A stretch of 5,719 bases of DNA from Candidatus Bipolaricaulota bacterium. GTDB lineage: Bacteria > Bipolaricaulota > Bipolaricaulia > RBG-16-55-9. Position 1 is the first letter of the stretch. Every line of letters begins with the position of its first letter. Location of the stretch: the NCBI GenBank assembly GCA_018609825.1, contig JAHEOA010000015.1:1-5719 (forward strand), in the 5' to 3' direction. The translations under genes were made by a program, and so were the position numbers. Below, piece after piece: positions 1-5,719 of this stretch. A model generated the notes under the pieces. The model was not told the origin of the DNA, did no database searches, and worked only from the letters and a program-made list of their open reading frames with translations.

Positions 1-747
1 ACCCAAATCATGGATCTGCGAGTGCTGCCTAAGGTTTCCGGCGTCGAGTCATTCGAGGAGTTTCTGGACTTCCTAGAAGAAATCATGAACGAGACGGCAG
101 AGGCCATTCGATTCGCGGCCGACCATAATGCCGACGTGATCAACATGAGCCTCGGCTTTACCTGTGATCCGGCCAACATCGGATTTGACGAACTCCGACG
201 TGTTTATGAAGAGGGTCGTCAAACAATGCTTGAGGCCGTCAATGACGCGGCTTCACAGGGGAGCACCGTCGTCGTGTCCGCAGGCAACAACGGGCGCTGC
301 GTGGAGTTCCCCGCTCAATTTGACAACGCCTTGGCGATCGGTGCCACCACCAAGCAGAACGATCTCTCCCCGTTCAGCAGCCGCGGCCCGCAGGTCTGGG
401 TCGCCGCCCCCGGCGGCAGTCTCAGCCTGAACCAATTCGTCGACAAGCTGGCGACCAGCTTTGCCGACGTCGTCCCGACGCTCAACACGCTGCTGATTGC
501 CCCCTACACAACCGGAAATTACGGTTGGTTCAGCGGCACATCGGCGTCCGCACCGATCGTTTCGGGCGTGGTCGCCCTCATGCTCTCCGCCAACCCGGGC
601 CTGAGCATGGACGAGATTCGTCAAGTGTTGGCCACCACGGCCACTGACAAGGGCCCATCCGGACGCGACGAACAGTTTGGCCATGGCCTCGTGGACGCCG
701 AGGCGGCCGTGCAATGCGCCGCCAACAACCTCAACTGTCTGAACTGA
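1..747 (+). CDS. Subtilisin-like serine protease (peptidase S8), C-terminal part
   Basis: The reading frame is open from base 1 (T-Q-I-M-D-L-R-V-L...), so the Met codon at 10 is internal and the start lies upstream of the window. The visible part is the C-terminal portion of an S8 catalytic domain. It shows the helix and strand ending in ADVINMSLG, the oxyanion-hole Asn in SAGNNG (codon 286-288), the FSSRGP segment, and the catalytic Ser in GTSASAP (codon 541-543). A typical closing helix and the GHGLVDAEAAV motif follow. The catalytic Asp and His must lie in the missing N-terminal part. About 40 residues between the APGG strand and GTSASAP form a longer loop than in minimal subtilisins. Two Cys lie in the last ten residues, which would suit a secreted protein with disulfides, but no signal peptide can be seen. 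The protein ends soon after the catalytic domain, with no sorting or dockerin domain. The family assignment is secure; the substrate is unknown. Confidence 0.93.
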   Translation, partial: TQIMDLRVLPKVSGVESFEEFLDFLEEIMNETAEAIRFAADHNADVINMSLGFTCDPANIGFDELRRVYEEGRQTMLEAVNDAASQGSTVVVSAGNNGRCVEFPAQFDNALAIGATTKQNDLSPFSSRGPQVWVAAPGGSLSLNQFVDKLATSFADVVPTLNTLLIAPYTTGNYGWFSGTSASAPIVSGVVALMLSANPGLSMDEIRQVLATTATDKGPSGRDEQFGHGLVDAEAAVQCAANNLNCLN

Positions 748-769
748 TCCGAGCACAACTATGAGGTCG

Positions 770-795
770 GGGGCAGCCCAAGATGGGCTGTCCCC
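770..795. terminator. Imperfect hairpin between convergent genes, possible bidirectional terminator
   Basis: GGGG (770-773) and CAGCCCA (774-780) pair with TGGGCTG (784-790) and CCCC (792-795). There is a 3-nt loop and a single bulged T at 791, giving 11 base pairs, mostly G-C. It lies in the 71-nt gap between the protease stop and the stop of the convergent membrane-protein gene, where a shared terminator is expected. No U-tract follows on either strand, so it is not a canonical intrinsic terminator. It may act as an RNA 3'-end stabiliser or as a weak terminator. Confidence 0.45.
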
Positions 796-818
796 ATACC
801 TCTCCATGTCGGTAATGA

Positions 819-1298
819 TTAAGCCACGCCCACGATCTCGATCACGCCCAGCGTGCTCAGCGTGACGACGACGCCGGCGATGAGCACGCCCACCGCGATC
901 AACGAGAAGGCCCGGCGGACCGGCACGCCGTAGAGGAACGCGATCAAGGACCCCGTCCACGCCCCCGTGACCGGCAACGGAACGGCCACCACCAGCACCA
1001 GCGCCACGGCACCGAACTTCTCCACCGTCGAAGAGAAACGTCGGCGCGTGCGGGCGAAGAGCCAGGCAAACAGCCGATCGAAGATCTCGATTCGGCTGAA
1101 CAAGGTCACGACGGGCTCCAACAGGGTCAGGATCGCGAGCACGGGCGCCAGGTTGCCGAGCACGCTCAGCCCGTACGCCAGCGGCCAGGCCATGTCGTAG
1201 TGAGCGACCGCCAGCGGAATGGCCCCGCGCAGCTCGCTGATCGGCAAGGCCGCCACGCCGAGCGTGACGAGGACGGCTTCCACGGAAGGGACGCTCAC
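819..1298 (-). CDS. Small multi-drug export family membrane protein (COG2426/PF06695-like)
   Basis: The 159-residue, very hydrophobic protein has several predicted membrane segments (roughly residues 8-30, 38-66, 95-125 and 129-157) and a positively charged loop (ARTRRRF, about 82-88). Family hallmarks I recognise are PISELRGAIPLA (19-30), the GNLAPVLAIL segment (48-57) and PLPVTGAWTGSLIAFLYG (107-124). The family is named for small multidrug export, but transport by this protein is not demonstrated by sequence. The start is GTG at 1298. An in-frame TAG lies five codons upstream, and no Shine-Dalgarno is found at normal spacing (a GGGA lies about 16 nt away), so the start is constrained and the message may be leaderless. 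The gene is divergent from cysS and converges on the protease gene, so it appears monocistronic. The family call is good; the function is uncertain. Confidence 0.85.
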   Translation of the reverse strand: MSVPSVEAVLVTLGVAALPISELRGAIPLAVAHYDMAWPLAYGLSVLGNLAPVLAILTLLEPVVTLFSRIEIFDRLFAWLFARTRRRFSSTVEKFGAVALVLVVAVPLPVTGAWTGSLIAFLYGVPVRRAFSLIAVGVLIAGVVVTLSTLGVIEIVGVA

Positions 1299-1302
1299 AG
1301 CG

Positions 1303-1331
1303 TTGAGATTCTAATCCCTGTCGCCTATACT
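1303..1331 (+). promoter_or_regulatory. cysS promoter (sigma-70 type)
   Basis: TTGAGA (1303-1308, five of six to the -35 consensus) and TATACT (1326-1331, five of six to the -10 consensus) are separated by exactly 17 nt. Transcription would begin near 1338, giving a leader of about 23 nt. That is too short for a T-box or other structured leader. A ribosome binding site, GAGGAG (1349-1354), ends 6 nt before the ATG. The promoter overlaps the candidate promoter of the divergent membrane-protein gene and lies next to its GTG start. Confidence 0.65.
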
Positions 1332-1337
1332 TCCCAA
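1308..1337 (-). promoter_or_regulatory. Possible promoter of the small multi-drug export gene
   Basis: On the minus strand, TTGGGA (1337-1332) is followed after 18 nt by TAGAAT (1313-1308, five of six matches to TATAAT). A start about seven bases further on would fall at roughly 1298-1301, at or within a few bases of the GTG codon. This agrees with the absent Shine-Dalgarno and would give a leaderless or nearly leaderless mRNA. The -35 match is weak, so this is tentative. Confidence 0.35.
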
Positions 1338-1360
1338 CACTCAACCACGAGGAGCCTGCC

Positions 1361-2794
1361 ATGAAGCTTTACAACACGCTGACGCGCCAGCTTGAGGAAT
1401 TCGAACCGCTCGAGGACGACCGTGTGAAGATGTACGTCTGCGGCCCGACGGTCTACGACTACTTCCACATCGGCAACGCGCGACCCTTTATCGTCTTCGA
1501 CGCCTTCCATCGCTATCTGGAGTATCTCGGGTATGACGTCACGTTCGTGCAGAACATCACCGACGTGGACGATAAGATCATCGACAAGGCGGCCGCCGAG
1601 GGCGTCCCCTCCCAGGAGATCGCCGAGCGCTACACGCAGGCCTATTGGGAGGACCTCGAGCGGCTGAACATCAAGCCGGCCGACATTCAGCCCAAGGCCA
1701 CGGAGACGATCCCGGACATGATCGCGTTCGTCGAGGCGCTCATCGACAAGGGCTACGCCTACGAGCTGGACGGCGACGTCTACTTCCGCGTGCGCCAGTT
1801 CGACGACTACGGGAAACTCTCGCACAGGTCGATCGACGACCTGGAAGCGGGCGCGCGCGTTGCGGTCGACGAGCGCAAGGAGGACCCGCTCGACTTTGCC
1901 GTCTGGAAGGCGGCCAAGGAGGGCGAGCCGGCCTGGGATTCGCCGTGGGGCCCGGGCCGCCCGGGCTGGCACCTGGAGTGCTCGGTCATGGCGACGACGT
2001 ACCTGGGCGAGACGATCGACATCCACTGCGGCGGGCTCGATCTGGTGTTCCCGCACCACGAGAACGAGACGGCCCAGAGCGAGGCGGCCACGGGCCAGAC
2101 CTTCGCGCGCTTCTGGATGCACAACGGGCTGCTCCAGTTCGAGGGCGAGAAGATGAGCAAGTCGCTGGGCAACTTCGAGTTCGCCCGCGACGTCGTGGAC
2201 AAGTACGGCGCCGAGGCCGTCCGGTACTTCTACCTGACCAAGCACTACCGCTCGCCGGTCAACTTCACCTACGACGGCATGGCCGACGCGCAGCGGGCCG
2301 TGGAGCGCGTCTATCACCTTCTGGAGGAGATCGAGTACGCCCTCCAAGATCAGCACCATGGGGAGCTCGATGAGGCCCGATTGAGCGATGAAGGCAAGCC
2401 GTTCTTGCGGACGCTGCGCGAGACCAAGCACCAATACCTTGCGCACATGGACGATGACTTCAACACCGCCGGCGCCATCGGCGAGATCTTCGAGCTCGTC
2501 CACGCGGCCAATCGCTTCCGGGCCAACGCCGGGGGAGCCGACTTACCGTTATTGGCCCAGACCCGTGATCTCATCCGCGAATTGGGCGAACCGCTCGGGC
2601 TCTTCCAGGCAACGCCATGGCGCGAGGCCAAGGGGGAACTGACGGGCGACCTCGTCGAGCTGCTCATCGACGTGCGCAGGCAGCTGCGCGACCAGAAGGA
2701 TTTTCAACTGGCCGATCGGATTCGGGATCAACTGCACGAGATGGGGATCGAGCTCAAGGACAAGGGCGAGGACACCGTCTGGAGCTATCGATAA
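1361..2794 (+). CDS. cysS: Cysteinyl-tRNA synthetase (CysRS)
   Basis: This is a class I aminoacyl-tRNA synthetase that charges tRNA-Cys with cysteine in an ATP-dependent cytosolic reaction. The 477 residues are full length for the family (E. coli about 461). The HIGH signature is HIGN at 36-39, inside CGPTVYDYFHIGNAR, and the KMSKS loop is at 264-268. The Zn2+ ligands that select cysteine are present in the family spacing: Cys27, Cys207 (WHLECS), His232 and Glu236 (FPHHENE). The C-terminal region from about residue 340 is the helical DALR-type domain and the anticodon-binding tail, with the typical FNTAGAIG and LADRIRDQL segments. The ATG at 1361 is preceded by GAGGAG at good spacing. The gene has its own promoter and converges on the epimerase gene across a 60-nt gap. 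I see no frameshift or lesion. Identification is secure. Confidence 0.98.
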   Translation: MKLYNTLTRQLEEFEPLEDDRVKMYVCGPTVYDYFHIGNARPFIVFDAFHRYLEYLGYDVTFVQNITDVDDKIIDKAAAEGVPSQEIAERYTQAYWEDLERLNIKPADIQPKATETIPDMIAFVEALIDKGYAYELDGDVYFRVRQFDDYGKLSHRSIDDLEAGARVAVDERKEDPLDFAVWKAAKEGEPAWDSPWGPGRPGWHLECSVMATTYLGETIDIHCGGLDLVFPHHENETAQSEAATGQTFARFWMHNGLLQFEGEKMSKSLGNFEFARDVVDKYGAEAVRYFYLTKHYRSPVNFTYDGMADAQRAVERVYHLLEEIEYALQDQHHGELDEARLSDEGKPFLRTLRETKHQYLAHMDDDFNTAGAIGEIFELVHAANRFRANAGGADLPLLAQTRDLIRELGEPLGLFQATPWREAKGELTGDLVELLIDVRRQLRDQKDFQLADRIRDQLHEMGIELKDKGEDTVWSYR

Positions 2795-2854
2795 CCGGCC
2801 AGCGGATGTTCAGCACATCAACGGTCAGACGCCGGCTCGTGGAATCCTGATCCG
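2795..2854. other. Convergent intergenic gap between cysS and the epimerase gene
   Basis: This 60-nt gap separates two genes that end towards each other. The only pairing I see is a 5-bp CCGGC/GCCGG match (2795-2799 with 2831-2835) across a loop of about 31 nt, which is too weak to call a terminator. No U-tract, promoter or small ORF is evident. Confidence 0.5.
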
Positions 2855-3271
2855 TTACTCCGATATCGATCCGTTGTCCGTAGGCGGTGCTTCCACCAGT
2901 TCTACAAGCACCCCGTTGAGGCTCTTCGGGTGCAGAAACGCCACGCGGTTGCCGCGGAAGCCGGGCCGCGGCGTCTCGTCGACCAGCCGGACGCCTTGAT
3001 CCTTCATCGCCTGGAGTCGGGCCTCGATGTCGGGAACCTCGAGCGCCACGTGATGGAGGCCTTCGCCCACATTGTCGAGGTAGTTCTGAATCGGCCCCTC
3101 ACCCAGGGGCTGGATGTACTCGAGCTCGACCTCGCCCACGTCCACCATGCTGACCTCGACGTTGAAGTCCTCCACTATGCGCCGATCGTGCTCAGCCAAT
3201 CCAAGTAGCTCCCACTGCTCCAACGCCCGATCGAGGTCACGGACCGCGATGCCGATGTGATGTAGCTTCAC
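2855..3271 (-). CDS. mce: Methylmalonyl-CoA epimerase-like VOC-fold protein
   Basis: The 138-residue protein of the vicinal-oxygen-chelate (glyoxalase) superfamily has two beta-alpha-beta-beta-beta modules. It matches methylmalonyl-CoA epimerase, which interconverts the (S) and (R) forms of methylmalonyl-CoA in propionate and odd-chain or branched-chain degradation. Features seen are LHHIGIAVRDLDRA (3-16), EYIQPLGEGPIQNYL (51-65), GEGLHHVALEV (69-79) and FLHPKSLNGVLVEL (112-125). Expected metal ligands are His5, Gln54, His73 or His74, and Glu124, by comparison with characterised epimerases. The start is GTG at 3271, supported by AAGGAG at 3285-3280 with 8-nt spacing. An IS110-family element lies only a few bases beyond this ribosome binding site, so the gene's original upstream context has been displaced. 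No mutase or carboxylase genes are in view, so another VOC activity (lactoylglutathione lyase-like) is possible but less likely. Confidence 0.88.
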   Translation of the reverse strand: MKLHHIGIAVRDLDRALEQWELLGLAEHDRRIVEDFNVEVSMVDVGEVELEYIQPLGEGPIQNYLDNVGEGLHHVALEVPDIEARLQAMKDQGVRLVDETPRPGFRGNRVAFLHPKSLNGVLVELVEAPPTDNGSISE

Positions 3272-3279
3272 TCCCAGAT

Positions 3280-3285
3280 CTCCTT
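3280..3285 (-). promoter_or_regulatory. Ribosome binding site that fixes the epimerase GTG start
   Basis: AAGGAG on the minus strand lies 8 nt before the GTG at 3271. It decides the start codon, and it survives intact next to the left end of the insertion sequence. Confidence 0.8.
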
Positions 3286-3287
3286 TT

Positions 3288-3294
3288 CCCCGTC
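3288..3294 (+). repeat. Left copy of the 7-bp direct repeat flanking the IS
   Basis: CCCCGTC occurs here and again at 4558-4564, at the two sides of the IS110-family element. The match can be extended to CCCCGTCNGTC with one mismatch. Collapsing the two copies to one removes 1270 bp and restores a compact gene junction, so this is probably the recombination core or target sequence shared by both element ends. Confidence 0.6.
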
Positions 3295-3306
3295 TGTCAG
3301 CGGATA
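3294..3306 (+). repeat. Left inverted repeat of the IS (IRL)
   Basis: CTGTCAGCGGATA is the exact reverse complement of TATCCGCTGACAG at 4532-4544. The match stops on both sides, apart from a further TA two bases inward. Confidence 0.9.
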
Positions 3307-3324
3307 ACTAGAATCAACGGATAA
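3301..3324 (+). repeat. Two direct CGGATAA copies at the IS left end
   Basis: CGGATAA occurs at 3301-3307 (overlapping the IRL) and at 3318-3324. Its complement TTATCCG occurs at 3404-3410, and TATCCG recurs at 3532-3537 and in the right inverted repeat at 4532-4537. The second copy pairs over 8 nt with TTATCCGT at 3404-3411. These could be recombinase binding sites or guide-to-donor matches. Confidence 0.5.
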
Positions 3325-3351
3325 GACGTCAACGGCGGCTTCGACCGTTTG

Positions 3352-3357
3352 TATAAA
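3352..3357 (+). promoter_or_regulatory. Candidate -10 box in the IS left end
   Basis: TATAAA (five of six to consensus) lies in an otherwise GC-rich stretch. No convincing -35 is found 16-18 nt upstream. Transcription would start near 3364 and cover the candidate structured RNA and then the recombinase gene. Tentative. Confidence 0.35.
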
Positions 3358-3363
3358 TCATGC

Positions 3364-4503
<1,140 letters not shown>

Positions 4504-4531
4504 CATCAAACACAGTTGCTCATCCAATACC

Positions 4532-4544
4532 TATCCGCTGACAG
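4532..4544 (-). repeat. Right inverted repeat of the IS (IRR)
   Basis: TATCCGCTGACAG on the plus strand is the exact complement of the left repeat at 3294-3306. It begins 28 nt after the recombinase stop codon. Confidence 0.9.
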
Positions 4545-4557
4545 TTTGTAGACGTCA
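4544..4557 (+). repeat. IS right tip with two matching segments in the left end
   Basis: This 14-nt stretch between the right inverted repeat and the flanking CCCCGTC is made of GTTTGTA (4544-4550) and AGACGTCA (4550-4557). Both recur exactly in the left end, as AGACGTCA at 3324-3331 and GTTTGTA at 3347-3353. The left-end copies flank a small stem, AACGG/CCGTT (3331-3335 with 3345-3349). Confidence 0.5.
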
Positions 4558-4562
4558 CCCCG

Positions 4563-4564
<2 letters not shown>
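4558..4564 (+). repeat. Right copy of the 7-bp direct repeat flanking the IS
   Basis: This is CCCCGTC, identical to 3288-3294. Its last two bases form part of the ABC ATPase stop codon (TCA on the plus strand, 4563-4565). The insertion therefore left that stop codon intact. Confidence 0.6.
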
Positions 4565-5708
<1,144 letters not shown>

Positions 5709-5719
5709 CGGCTATCTCC

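Noticed and set aside
1332..1360. T-box or other cysteine-responsive leader before cysS
   Set aside because: The predicted leader is only about 23 nt, too short for a structured regulatory RNA.
253..1362. Long minus-strand ORF (369 codons) opposite the protease and across the membrane-protein gene
   Set aside because: It is Arg/Gly-rich, low-complexity translation without any recognisable domain. It overlaps two genes with clear family motifs and is a high-GC shadow.
1325..2503. Minus-strand ORF of 392 codons opposite cysS
   Set aside because: It is rich in Val, Leu, Arg and Asp repeats that mirror the cysS codons. No family is recognised, and cysS is unambiguous.
2849..2875. GATCCGTT occurring twice (2849-2856 and 2868-2875) with the palindrome CGATATCG at 2861-2868
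   Set aside because: Short, mostly within the 3' end of the epimerase coding sequence, and without partners elsewhere; probably chance.

Overview
This is a GC-rich bacterial chromosomal segment (roughly 60-65% G+C by eye) with Shine-Dalgarno-led genes, several GTG starts and short intergenic gaps. Nothing in it fixes the phylum. Long shadow ORFs opposite real genes fit a high-GC genome. The content is ordinary housekeeping and transport, interrupted by one insertion sequence.

Layout, left to right. (1) 1-747, plus: the C-terminal part of a subtilisin-like (S8) serine protease, cut by the window edge so that the catalytic Asp and His lie outside. (2) 770-795: an imperfect hairpin in the gap between two convergent genes. 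(3) 819-1298, minus: a small integral membrane protein of the 'small multi-drug export' family (COG2426/PF06695). It starts at GTG with no Shine-Dalgarno and may be leaderless. (4) 1361-2794, plus: cysS, complete cysteinyl-tRNA synthetase, with a good sigma-70-type promoter that overlaps the start region of the divergent gene 3. (5) 2855-3271, minus: methylmalonyl-CoA epimerase-like VOC protein. (6) about 3288-4557, plus: an IS110-family insertion sequence with a DEDD/Ser recombinase, 13-bp perfect inverted repeats and about 250 nt of non-coding left end. (7) 4563-5708, minus: MalK/UgpC-type ABC transporter ATPase, complete and with its own ribosome binding site.

The most informative structure is the insertion sequence. 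It lies exactly between the ABC ATPase stop codon and the epimerase ribosome binding site. A 7-bp direct repeat (CCCCGTC) flanks it. Collapsing that repeat to one copy restores a gap of only 21 nt between the two minus-strand genes, with the epimerase Shine-Dalgarno intact. I infer that the element split a two-gene transcription unit and left the epimerase without its upstream promoter.

The left end of the element has several properties expected of a bridge-RNA locus, as described for IS110 recombinases: a stem-rich non-coding stretch directly upstream of the recombinase, a TATAAA box at a suitable distance, and short exact matches both to the element's termini and to the flanking target repeat. 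These matches are short, and the guide assignment is a hypothesis. Two unusual points: perfect terminal-type inverted repeats are combined with a left-side non-coding region, and a 12-bp tandem duplication lies inside the recombinase next to its catalytic Glu.
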